Source: Cymodocea nodosa (Eukaryota; Streptophyta; Magnoliopsida; Alismatales; Cymodoceaceae). Taken from it: 64,000 nt of DNA. Positions 45,997-57,380 of the stretch are shown here, piece by piece; position 1 is the first letter of the stretch, and every line of letters starts with the position of its first letter. The translations under genes were made by a program, and so were the position numbers. Where the stretch lies: positions 8,744,501-8,808,500 of the forward strand of contig CM072347.1 in the NCBI GenBank assembly GCA_036874045.1, in the 5' to 3' direction. The notes under the pieces were generated by a model, which saw only the letters and a list, made by a program, of their open reading frames with translations, searched no databases and was not told where the DNA came from.

Positions 45997-46313
45997 CCCT
46001 CTAAGGAGGCCCTATCACTCTTTCATGTGATACCTTAGAGGAGGAATATTACCTGTTTGGGTGTATTCCGGGCCATTTTTACCTCAAGGGAGGTCCCTTT
46101 TGTACATTTTGTATAAAAGCCCTTAAGGATAATTTTATTGCGGACCTTTGTCTACCCTTTAAGGAGGCTCTATGACTCTTTCATGTGATACCTTAGAGAG
46201 GGAATATTACTTATTTGGGTGTATTCCAAGCCATTTTTACCTTAGGGGAGGTCTCTTTTGTACATTTTGTATAAAAGCCCCTAAAGTCAATTTTATTTTG
46301 GACCCTTCTACCC
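45997..46313 (+). promoter_or_regulatory. tandemly doubled TATA block of the Tat-like LTR
   Basis: Two units of about 158 bp (45997-46154 and 46155-46313) each contain TTTCATGTGATACCTTAGAG and GTATAAAAGCC (46111-46121 and 46269-46279). The TATA match and the upstream bZIP array suggest the LTR promoter; this is inference. Confidence 0.6.
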
Positions 46314-46966
46314 TTTTGGGGCGGCCCAACCACAATATTGACTTGTGGTACCCAAAGGGGGGGATATCAATTCTATGACTTTGATATCCTGGGCCCTTCA
46401 TGCATATTCTCTACATGACACTTCTACCCTTGGTTGACTTTTATAAAAAGTCAACCTCAAAGGTTTTTGCCTTTAATTGGGCCTTTTAGGCCCAGGGTTT
46501 CTTGACTTTCCAAACCTGTGTTTAGGTAGATCTTTTGAGTGATCCCACACATAGATCACCCCCTAGTGGATCTGGTCAACTATGTTGACCTTTTCAAAAC
46601 CAAATAGTTGGTTTTGATCGATCAAACTCAAAGTCAACTATTTGACTTTGACCTTAACCCTTTTCCCCTACTTTGACTAAAGACCTACGGTCTTTACATA
46701 GGCCTTATGGGCCTATGGTTTCTGGGGGCGAACCTTTCATTTGTCCCATAATCCCTTGTTTTGTGCTTTAGAGCCCAATAGGACATTTGCATGACCCTCT
46801 AGAGAGGTCGGCTTCGGCCAGGCGAGTAAGATGCCTCACACCTTCCCTACTCGTACCCGAGAGACTTGCCTACAGTCTTGGGGGACTTTTCTTATCGGTC
46901 CTTGATACACGAGAGATCGATAGTGCAGGTTTTCCTAGTCTCCCTTTAATGGACTAGGTGGCGACT

Positions 46967-49182
46967 TGTTTGGGTTTTCCCAGCACTACACTAGAAAAAC
47001 TTGAATTTGTTACTTCTGCTTTACTTAATTAATTTATCTTTATGCCTATTCTCTCTTTTAGAAGTAAACAAACAACCTTTAATACAATTTAGATATTAAT
47101 TCCAATTTGTACTTTAACTGCAAGTGCACAGTGTCTATTGTATCAGTGTGCAAGTACAAGTCGATCCCATAGGGAATTGTTGAAGAACTTGAGAACTATT
47201 CGTTTGTTACAAATCAAATTTATATATTCAATAAGCTCTCCATTGACTTACAGTTAACTCAATGGACTAAGTTCGTTGAGTTATGGCTAACTCAACGGAC
47301 TAACCTCGTGGACTTAAGTTAACTCCACGAGCTTGTCTCTTCTTTATAATATTGCTATTTACAAAGGAATTCGGCCAACCATTGGGCGATTCCACAGATT
47401 GTAAATAACATCAATTAAGCTCTTTAATGCTAGTTAACATTGGATTTATCATTAAGCAATACTAACATTCAGATGATTCAAACGGTAACCATTAAAATCT
47501 TTAAGTCTTTTGTACGAACCAATTTCAGTAAACTGTAAAATTAAAACTAACATAAAACAATCACAAAACTGATATAGATAACATTAATCACGATACAATA
47601 AAAACAATACAACACTCAAATACAACATACAAACAAAGATAAATTGTTTTTAGTATTTTTGTTTTGATGTGAACATGGAAATGGGCAAAAGGTGAAATGT
47701 AAAGTAATCTCACTTGACATTAAATACTTCCGACACTACTTGCAACACGATTACACCACTGAAAATTAAACCACTTACAATTTTGTCTCCTCTCCTTATA
47801 GAATCGTGAGTCCAAAATTGCAAAATGATCTCCTCTTTAGCATATAGGCATCAACCCGAAGCTAAGGCTAAAAGCTTTACGATCTCTTGAAATATGAGTC
47901 GATGCTTGGTGAAAATGGCTTCCCTTCCTGCAACGCGATCACTCCTCACAATGGTTGTCAGGCATTGTGTTTGGCTCGAAATCGACTTGACATCAGGCAA
48001 GTATCCTCACAGACCTCTGATGGTTGGTGATTATGGTGTAGTGATGGTGGTGATGATGGTTGGTGTGGTACTTCAGAGAATTGCGACGCTCATCCTCCTC
48101 TGCACACACTGTCCGTCCATCGATCACACATCGATCACCCCTCTTCTTTTTTTTCTTCTTTTCTTTTATATTTCTTCAGTAGTAACTGCTTCTGCTTGAA
48201 TGGTCGGTTGAATTTCCTTCATTCATATCAACGGCAATGCTTCCTTCTCCCTACGCGATTGAATTCCTACGTGATACATGCAAACGTGGTTTTTCCTTCC
48301 AACTATCTTATTTCAGCAACCACTACAATGGCATATTAGAAAATATATAGTCCGTGGAGTTACAGATAACTCAATGGACTTTCTTCATTGATTTAACTAT
48401 AAAACACGTGCATAAATTTAACTATCCGATGCTTAGGTGCATTTAGGATACTTATAAACTTAACTATCTAATGCTCAGATGCATTTTGGATAGTTACAGA
48501 TAACTCACCGATACATAACTTAAGTAAATCTACTAGATTTCGACACGTGTCAATAGTAGTTTTAATTATAAAATAACATTTCGGAGAGTTACAGGTTTAA
48601 CTATCCAATGCTCAGATGCATTTCGAATAGTTATAGCTAACTCACCGAAAATCCACTTAAGTCACTTTCCCAGAACATGACACGTGTCCTCAACTATTTT
48701 ATAAATAAAAAGAGATTTCAGAGAGTTACATGGATAACTATTCGATGCTCAGCTGCAATTTCGGATAGTTATAGATAACTCACCGAAAGTTCACTTAAGT
48801 CATTCATTATGGTTTCGACACATGTATTTCAGGAAATAATAAAATATTCTCTCAAAACATAACTATTCAACAATTTAAACATAACTATCCGATACATATT
48901 CGGTCTATTAAACATAACTGTCCGAATTTGTTCGGTATGTTAAACATAACTGTCCGAATTATGAGAAAATTCGGATACTTAAGAATTTCATATCCTGCAG
49001 CTTACCAACAGTTCATAAATGTACTAAATTAACATTAATTCCCCAAATTAAGCAGATTCTTCAATTAAAGCATATAATAGTGCAATTATAACATAATGGC
49101 TTAATTCTTATATGATAAGCTAAATATTATGCAATTAACCATCATTTAACCATTAATAATATGCACTTTTTCATTCTAAACA
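46967..49182 (-). repeat. large F-box element 3' LTR
   Basis: 2,216 bp, - strand TGTTTAGAATG (49182) to CCCAAACA (46967). It is about 360 bp longer than the LTRs of the small element, through extra units of the type TAACTATCCGATGCTCAG...TTTCGGATAGTTA between 48420 and 48960. Palindromic G-boxes GACACGTGTC lie at 48542-48551 and 48679-48688. Confidence 0.92.
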
Positions 49183-50935
49183 CTTCCCCCATACTTAAAT
49201 TTTGCTAGTCCCTTAGCAAACTAAGATCTAATTAATTGGTCTTTAAAAGTGCTAGAATTAATTCTTCCCCTTTTGTTTTTCTTCTGTTTAGCATAAAAAT
49301 ATATTTTGTATGTTTCAGTAATCAACTTGCAAAGATATTTAAAATATATGTAAATTACATACAAAGTATATCATCATCATATAGGTGTTAATTATATTAT
49401 CGTTTGTTCTTCTTTTCATCATCTGTCATCTTGAATTTTCCAATAAGATTTCTAGAAGAAATTTCAACAACATATGAATCAAAGTACAATCCAATTCAAT
49501 CTGATTAAGACAAGTAGAATAAAGAATTGTATCTCCATTAAACAACTTCAAAAGTCAATTCCAGATTCATATTTCAGCAATTCTAGATAACGGAAAATAT
49601 ACTCGATTCATAAGATATCTGTATTTCACAAAACACTTGTATCTTTTCAGAACAATATATGTTTTTTTTTTTTTTTCTTTAAGAGTTAATTTGACAAGCT
49701 TGAATCATACAAGAGCTTTCTAATATACCTATGTAACGAGCTTTCAGTCAACAATCCCAGATCTGATCAGGATCTTAGGTTGCTAGATTTCAAGAGTCCT
49801 TTTTTAGGTCAACAATCCTTACATACCTATCTGCTCAAGTACAAAAGGCTCGTGATCAAACAAGTCAATAAACTCTCAAAATTTTCCTCTTTTTTTTTTT
49901 TTTTTTTCTATCAAAACTACAAACATAAAACAAAAACTTAATCACATACTATATATGTACGTATTTCATTAATACAGATGTAGTAAAACACCAATCTCAT
50001 ATAGTTATGCTTCTATCATTTACTGAAAATATGAATCCATCTCAATAAGCTCATACTTTTTTTGTAGTTTAATAAGATCTACACAAATTATTCTACAAGT
50101 TCAATCAGTCAAATTAAATGTATCTTTAATCATATGTGTTTTATTTAATCTAGAATTCACATCTCAGCTCCTTCAAGACTTAAGATAATTTTCTGATTAA
50201 GCATTAAGTATTCTGATTTCATTTTAAAGTCGTGAAACTGTTAAACTCATGAACTTCAAAAAAAACATAAGATACTATATCTAGATTTACATAAATAATA
50301 AATTCTATAGCATCTTCTATAGCCTTCTAAATATAACATTCAAGTAGTTTATAAAAATTTTACAGTCTCAATTATCGGATAGTTACAGCAAGTTCATAAA
50401 AAATTTTCAATTTCCTCAAAACTTTACAGTACCATTTTAATTTCTTTAATTAACAAACTTACATGGCTATTACTTCAATTACCTCCCCCCATACCTACAT
50501 TTTGCATTGTCCTCAATGTAAAAAAAATTTGACTATAAGTACAGTAATTGTAGTAGGCATAAATACAGTCTTGTTTGATTTAAAATTCAGGATGAGTAAT
50601 TGGTTACATACTTTGTTCCATTTGTATCTCCTTCTGCATATTCCGATTTTTGATTCTGAAAAACTTTTCATTCCCAAATAAACACAGAATATAAAACAAA
50701 ATAACATTTAACAGATATTAATAAATCAGTGTCTTGTGTGGAACCCAGGCTCTCATGCCTTTGGTGGCTCACAAGCAAGCCAATTGGTTTCCTAGAACAG
50801 ATACCAACAAACTGGATTGATATTTTGTTTTGTTTGTTTTTTTTTATAAAATGAACATGAAAACTTCAAAATTCCTTTTTTTTTTTTCTAAAAATAAATG
50901 CAGAATACACAACATTAAACACACAAAATCACAGC
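49183..50935 (-). other. 3' noncoding region with two polypurine tracts
   Basis: On the - strand the terminal G-run (49190-49186) follows a TTTGCTA / TAGCAAA hairpin. The internal G-run (50490-50485) follows CATTG-AGGA-CAATG (50518-50505). Collinear with 39090-40833. No gene was seen. Confidence 0.75.
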
Positions 50936-53649
50936 TTAAGAACATGATTGAAAAGTAGAAACAAATGGAATAAATGTATCAGTCTAAGCAAACTTTTTAG
51001 GCATAGTTCTTCTTGCTATTAATTCTGTTTTAATGCAGTTCTTGTTCCTTTTTAATTTGTAAACATGCAATATATTATAAATTCCAAATACGAGTGTATT
51101 ACCATTAATGATATGTAATGCAGAAAGGGATCCTTTTTGGCTCCAAGGTAATGTAGCAGTTTCTATTTCTACATCTATTTCAATATACTCCTCTTCCCAC
51201 TTCCACTCATTTATGTCTTCCATAATCCATATTTGAAATTTCATCAGTTCATCTCACCATCTTATCAGACATAAAGTAGGATCATCTTCTTCATTATACT
51301 ACATTCCTATTTGAATTTCATTAAATTCTGCAGATGGTGGTTTAGCTATTTCACTCGGTACAGGTAAAATTTCTATATATTCATCATAACTGTCTATGCT
51401 CACTATGTATAAATCAGATCCATATGCTAATGATATCTCTGTGACTAAATATATATATCCATCAAGTATGACATGTGTTTGGTTAATTAATGATTTCTAT
51501 CCTAGATATATTATAATGTTTTCATTCCAAGATCTGTTTAGAAAATTATACACACTTAAGCGTAAATCTTTACCCCAATTTCCTGTAGGTCTCCAATAAT
51601 ATAATTTTTCAGGAATTGCAGAATTTTTATCAGAAAATATTAAAGTTGACCCACAATTTACAGTTGATGCTTCAAATCTATTAGGTCTTCCTATATTCCA
51701 TTCTTCTCCTATTATAGGATTTCTTATCAAAATATCAGGTTATAATAAACTTGCATACCTTGGTCTCGTCTTGTATATGATTAATCCTTCATCTATCCCC
51801 ATAATATGATTTATTCCTTCTAATGCATTGGGTGGAATTCCAGTAGTTTCTTCCATATATTCATGTGTATTTGAACTATGATTAAATGACCTCCATATGA
51901 ATCCATCTCTAATCTTAGTCATTTTTGCAGCTTGTAGTCCTTGAAAATATTTTTCTTCAATACAGTCTTTAATTTCCTTTGATACACAACACAACCTGCA
52001 CAGATCTTTAGCTGACAAGTTACGTAGTACTTCCCTTAGTGCATCCAACGGTAATTGCATCAATTCCATTTGTCGATTCTGTATAACACAAACAAAAATT
52101 TAGCAGAGACAAAAATTAACACAACTACTGCACACCCTTGTGGAGTTAAGGCATAACTCAACAAACTAAGTTCATTGAGTTAGAAATTAACTCTACGACA
52201 CTATTAACTAAAAATAAAAAACATATATACATACAGATAGTTGCTTCAGATATGCTGCTTCATTCAGCTGCCCTCCCGGAAGAGGTATCAATTTCATTAA
52301 CCGTTCTATTGACAGGATTAGGTATAGCTTGTATTGGCAATCCTCCAGTAGGTCTAACTTCCATTGGTTCCTTCTGTCTAAGTGATATATTTCTATTCTG
52401 ATTTTGAATTGCAGTATTTCCAAATATAAATTCTAAACGATTGTTTACTTGTTGGATTATCTTTTCTAATTTCTCTATTCTAGCTCCTTGTTCAATTAAT
52501 ACTTCATAACTTATGTTCTTCTCATTTATATTTTCTCCTCCCTGGAAATTATTGTTTCTCCAAGATAAATTCAGGTGATTTCTCCAATTAGGATGATAAG
52601 AATTTCCCAAGTTATCTCTCTGGTTTCTAGCATAAATAATATCTAAGTCATTTATGTGTGCATTCTTTTCTGCTAACTTTTGATTTAATGATAACTCTTC
52701 TATTTTCTTTGTTAATTCATTTAATTTCACTTCAAGCATAGTACTTGAATATATTTCATGCATTCCTCTTGGCAATATTCTTTTATCTGCAATAACTTCA
52801 ACTAAATTTTCCCACTGTGTAGTTCTTTTTGCAAAATTTTCTAAATATGCCCATGCTTCTTCACTACATAATTTTAAAAATCCATTTTGACAAGTAGATT
52901 CTAATAAAGATTTCGTTGAAACATCTATGCCTTCATAAATTATACCTATTAATTGTGCTTTACTCATTGCATGATGTGGACATTGAGTCAATAAATCTTT
53001 AAATCTTTCAAAATATTTCTAGAATGATTCACCTTGTTTTTGGCTACACATTAATATTTCTCTCTTCTTTTTAATCGTTTGATGTGTTGGATAATATTTT
53101 TCTAGAAAAACAGAGCAAAATTCAGTCTATGTAGAAATTGAATTAGGCGACAAAGTATATAACCATCTCTTAGCTGTGTCTTTTAAAGAAAAAGAGATAT
53201 ATCTAAGTTTAATAGCATCTATACTCATGTTCGGCATTTTCATCATTTGACAAACTTCGTTAAATTCTCTAAGGAAGTAATAGGCATCCTCTCTTTCTAA
53301 TCGATGAAAATGTGGCAATTGACTAATATAATTAGATTTCAGTTCAAACCTATCTCCCTCAAAGTTTGGCAATTGAATACATGAAGGTTCATCATTTAAT
53401 TCAGGATATAGAATTTCTCCTAATGGTTTTTCTACTGGAGCAGCCATTTCTACGTTCTCTTTTAAAGAAAGGTTAGCAACACCCCAAAGAATTTCGTTAA
53501 AGTTCAGTTCAAACAATTTTCAGTACTCCTCTGCAATGAAAATTCCTGGGTAGGTGTTCTTACTAATTGTTTAGTGCTTAGAGAACGAGTCCATGTGCTC
53601 ATAAATAAATAATAGAAGATTAATTACATACTAGTCTGAAGCTTTCCAT
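50936..53649 (-). pseudogene. F-box protein gene, two exons with gag inside the intron
   Basis: Exon 1 contributes ATG 53649 to 53632 (six codons, MESFRL). The intron would run 53631-52079 (GTATGT donor, TTTGTGTTATACAG acceptor) and exon 2 is 52078-50936. The joined length of 387 codons equals the small element's 389 minus two codons at its EYLAMEE site. The F-box (LPLDALREVLRNLSAKDLC, then CCVSKEIKDCI) is intact. About six stops follow, most at former Trp or Gln codons (for example near 51732, 51496 and 51247). SCF-receptor role as for the other copy. Splicing is inferred from the sequence junction of the small element, not from RNA. Confidence 0.8.
52260..53447 (-). pseudogene. gag: Athila-like gag (capsid part), downstream of pol
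   Basis: 396 codons from ATG 53447, with the frame open further upstream to about 53516. The capsid region shows IQLPNFEGDRFELKSNYI, YYFLREFNEVCQM and LRYISFSLKDTAKRWLYTLS, the standard retrotransposon Gag pattern. Later come LNELTKKIEELSLNQKL, SYHPNWRNHLNLSWRNN and RPTGGLPIQAIPNP, as in Athila Gags. Two stops (about 53124 and 53020) replace expected Trp codons. It has no zinc knuckle of its own; a knuckle-like motif instead opens the pol ORF at 62 kb. It would form the virus-like particle. It lies wholly inside the predicted intron of the F-box gene. Confidence 0.85.
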
Positions 53650-53650
53650 T

Positions 53651-53830
53651 CTATAAATATTTGTTGTCGGATGAAGTTGAATCAGCTGCTTCTCCTTCCA
53701 GGTCCTCCAACGCCTTCTCCTTTCTTTTAAAAGTGCTGGTAACTCGTAAATAATATTCTGTTTCATATATATACTGCGCATCCATAAAGTGAATAAATCT
53801 CGTTGCAAGAATGTAGCTTGCAACGTGCAT
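53651..53830 (-). CDS. small ORF before the F-box splice donor
   Basis: 60 codons from ATG 53830, homologous to the ORF at 37741-37943 (RFIHFMDAQYIYETE, then KRKEKALEDLEGE). One base fewer in the tail changes the C-terminus. In the next frame an open stretch from 53823 would run across the predicted splice into the F-box frame, giving a longer N-terminus. Function unknown. Confidence 0.3.
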   Translation of the reverse strand: MHVASYILATRFIHFMDAQYIYETEYYLRVTSTFKRKEKALEDLEGEAADSTSSDNKYL

Positions 53831-54552
53831 TGTGGTTCCTATTTTTATGGGTACGTGTACCACTACTAATTTCAAATTTTGGTAACCACTAAACCGACGA
53901 AGTTTCGTTCATGGTTAGAAGAATAACCGTTCTACTTAATCCACGAACTAACCTCGTTAAGTTACAGAAAACTCAACAAAATACAGTCGGTTACTGTTGC
54001 TAACTCCACGGACTAACTTCGTTGAGTTACAAATAACTCAACGGAGTGACCTTATATTATATTACTAACCTCGTGGAGTTACGGTTAACTCAACAGACTT
54101 ATTTCGTTGAGTTAACACTTCGCAACTTCTAAGTTTTACTCTCGTAAGTTCCTCTCTGTTCTTTTTTGTTTCTTTTTCATTCTGCTAACTGTAATAAAGT
54201 TAAATCTATATCATTAATGCATCATTTTGATTAAAAGTCATTTAAATCTAAATCTTTTATAGAGATTTAACTTGTAGGTCATTTTATGTTATGCAGAATT
54301 TACATTTTACCTTATAACATGCAGAAATTTTTAAGTAGTTATCCTGTCATCTAGTAAATTGTAAATCTATTACATATTCATTCATAAAGTTCCACAATAA
54401 CATAATATTCAATATATTCCATTCATTTCACATCCAAAACATGTATGAAAATTGCATCTGAAAAATTTACATTCATTAATATGAATCAATTACAATACAA
54501 GTACATCATACAATTTCATACAACTTTACATAAGTAGACGAATCAATACAAT

Positions 54553-56796
54553 TTAATCTCTATGCCTAAGTTCATCTACTTCCTTCTGGAGTTTTTCTAA
54601 TTGCTGCTCTAATTGATTTAACCTTTCTACTGCTCCCGAAATTCCTCTAGAAGGTACAGCTAGTTCTGCAGCTACAAAATTCCTGTATTCTTTCACTGAA
54701 ATGGTTCTAGATCTGATCCTTTTTGATGTCCATTTCGTGAAATCAATACAGTCCACTATCAGCAGTGGAATCAAATCTCCATAAAATAATTTCTTCTTCA
54801 CTGTTTTCAGCTTAGAGATAAAAACTGCAAACCAATTTATTTGGATCTTATTTACAACTGCATACGTGACCCATTTGACAAATTGACTTAATTCTATGTC
54901 ATGGCCTTATCGTTTATAGACATTCTTAATCAGAATGTTAGCTACCATGTGTGCTTTACCATTTAACTACTTCAATCTGTTTAATAATGGCACACCAGGA
55001 TTGATAGCTAAACAATCCTTAATTTGCTGCTCAGTCCATTCAACTGCAGTTGTATCTTCCAAAATTATTGTTCCTTCATTCTTTAAACCAAAAATGTTGT
55101 GGAGAAGCTCTAGTGTTATCTGTACATCAGCTTCCTCCACATTTGAAATTAATCCTCCTTCTCCTTCTCTCAAATTAGCATAAAAACAGGGTACTAAATT
55201 TTCATATATTGCATGCCCTCTTTCTTGAGATATAAATTGCAGTAGACATTGGAATTCAAATAGATCTTTGATTTCTTGCATTCCATCCCAGTTTATTGGT
55301 CTACAATAAATAATATCATAACCCCTTATTTCCTGGTATTTGGTATAAGCTTCCTGACTACAAAAATGTACTTCATTCAAAATTGTTGTTTCAGTTGGGT
55401 CAGGAAGGTGACTTTGTTGCTCCTAAGGGGTTTGTACTTGATTTTCCTCTAGCATAGGCTGCATTTGAACATTCTCTTCAAATTCCTGAATTTTTGCTTT
55501 TGCTTTTGTCTATGGTGGTGAGTCGGCAGAACTCTCCACTCTGTCTTGAATTCTTTCCATAATTTGCTGAAGAGTTTCTTGCTCTTCAGTGGAATCTGTG
55601 AAATTATTTTTGTCCAAATGGCTTCTTTCAGCCTCTTCATTTTCTTCTCTTTCTTCTTCCTCTTGACTACCAATCTGTTCTGTTACTATTCTTTCTAATT
55701 TTGTAACAGATTGGGATGGAGTCATAGGCAATTCAGTTTCTACCCTAATTTCTGTTTCTTCTTGTACAGGCTGTAGACTAATTTCAACCTGATTTTCTTC
55801 TTGTCTTTGCTCCTACTGCTGCAGCTCCTGCTCCTCCTCAGAATCGGATAGCAGGTTAATAAAAATCTACTCCACAGGCCCTGTAAAAATTGGTACTTCA
55901 GATTTAATTTCTTCATATTCAGACACTTTTTCTTTTCCTTTCTTTTTTCTGATTAGTTGTGCCTGTTCTTCCTCTTCATCTTCTGAAATTAAATCTACAA
56001 AAATAGGCTCTGCAAGCCTTCGAGCCATAGGTACTAGCTCTTCCTGTTTAACTTTTCCTATAATTACTGGTCTTGAAGGACTAGCTTCATCTCCTTTTGC
56101 AGCAGGTTTGGCAACAGTTCTAGTAGTGGCTTCATGATGCTGTTCCACTTTAATTTTATATTGGGCTTTCAACTTTTCTACAGCCCTCTTTTTATACAAT
56201 GCATCAAACACCAAGTGTGCTTTAGCCACTGCCAAATCTTCTGATTCTCCTTGGTTTTTTCCAACTTGAACCAGTTCTGCAAATTCTCTTATTTCTTCTT
56301 CAGTCGAAGGCCCCATCATTTCTGCTCGTGCCAACGGCTTAAATGGTGGAACTGAAGGTCCAGGTTGCTGCTCCTCAAGAGTAGGTCTTTCAGTAGTTGG
56401 TTCCTCTCGTTCTTCAGTTGCCTCTTCTTCATTTTCTTTCCTTTCTTGCTCCCAGATCGCCCATTGAGCTCGTCTACAGATTTGTCTTTTGAACCAGAGC
56501 CGGGACTTACGTTGGATTAATTCTAGGGCAACTTCATTACTTGGCCTTATTTGTCTTTCCTTGCTTACAGCTATTTCTGTTGCTATTCTAATTCGTGTTT
56601 CCATTATTTGAGGTATTTGTATACCCAAATTTACTAAATCTCTTCTGAAATTGAAAAGTTTCGATTCTACCTTTTGTAGCTCTTTCTCTCTTGTCGTATT
56701 TCTGATCTTCTACCGCGTGTGCCACTCTTCTGATTCCTTCAGAAATTCTGATGTATCAACAGCCTCTTCCAAGAATTTAGGCGTCATCTTCCTCAT
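54553..56796 (-). pseudogene. accessory ORF with plant transposon-protein domain and coiled coils
   Basis: One frame of 748 codons from ATG 56796 (MRKMTPKFLEE), with about seven stops and no frameshift. The N-terminal half is highly charged, Glu/Lys-rich and repetitive (EEREEPTTERPTLEEQQ; VDLISEDEEEEQ). The middle part (55380-54967: CSQEAYTKYQEIRGYDIIYC, then INWDGMQEIKDLFEFQ) is the domain found downstream of pol in several plant retroelements, role unknown. The C-terminus is a leucine-rich coiled coil (VERLNQLEQQLEKLQKEVDE). It is the relative of the decayed frame at 1458-3720. The small F-box element has lost it by deletion. Confidence 0.8.
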
Positions 56797-57380
56797 CGTG
56801 GAGTTACACAACAGCACGGAATCGCTCTGATTTCTACTGTTCTAAATTCTAAATGATTTGCTAGATAATGCCCCCAAAACCCTAGGTTTTAGTTTAAATA
56901 AGCCCTAAGTTTTAGACGGGTAATCGGGTCATTTCCTGATCCACTATTACTATTTTATCTATAGTCTTAGCTACAGTACTCCGTTGAGTTACAGTTAACT
57001 CAACGGAATAAGCTCGTTGACTAACTCAAGACTCAACGGAGAAAGCTCGTTGAGTTAAGCGTAACTCAACGGACTCCCCGTACAAGCAAATATAATAATA
57101 AAAATATTACAGAGAATAGTTTTTCTATTTTTTTACCGATTTAACCGATACTATGTTTCCGTCAGACCTAAATATTTTTTATTTTTTTTATTTTTCTTTC
57201 GGTTGAACCGATACTATGTTTCGGTAAAACCAATATTTTTTTCCTGAAAATTAATATACACTTTTTTATGTTCCGGTCATACCGATGGGTCCAATCGGTT
57301 GAACCACAACTATTTTTATGTTTTATATATATTTTTAATGTTTTTTATATATATATATAAACATAAAAACTGATTTCTTA
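56797..57380 (-). other. leader-like noncoding DNA between pol and the accessory ORF
   Basis: In the small element the same sequence (36480-36973) lies directly after the PBS. It contains the CATAGTATCGGTT/AACCG palindromes (57120-57260) and GTTGAGTTA hairpins, for example a perfect 12-bp one at 56980-57007 with loop CAGT and a 10-bp one at about 57048-57071 with loop AGCG. Confidence 0.7.

Larger units (their letters stand above)
34430..46966 (+). repeat. Tat/Ogre-like long LTR, split by the F-box element
   Basis: It starts TGTAGACACCC, a start typical of Tat/Ogre LTRs. After 128 bp the F-box element (34558-42691) interrupts it, and it resumes at 42697 with ATGGC counted once. It runs on to GGACTAGGTGGCGACT at 46966, where a second F-box element inserted, so at least 4.4 kb of LTR is visible. 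Unlike its neighbours it is GC-rich at 43.4-45.7 kb. ORFs there (for example 44246-44755) have no recognisable similarity and partly recur in a tandem duplication. Confidence 0.6.

Noticed and set aside
47894..48199. ORF beginning MSRCLVKMASLPATRSLL, also at 63066-63419, 35205-35492 and 41480-41770
   Set aside because: It is present only because it lies in the LTR, which is repeated four times; it is antisense to the element and its C-terminal end varies with indels.
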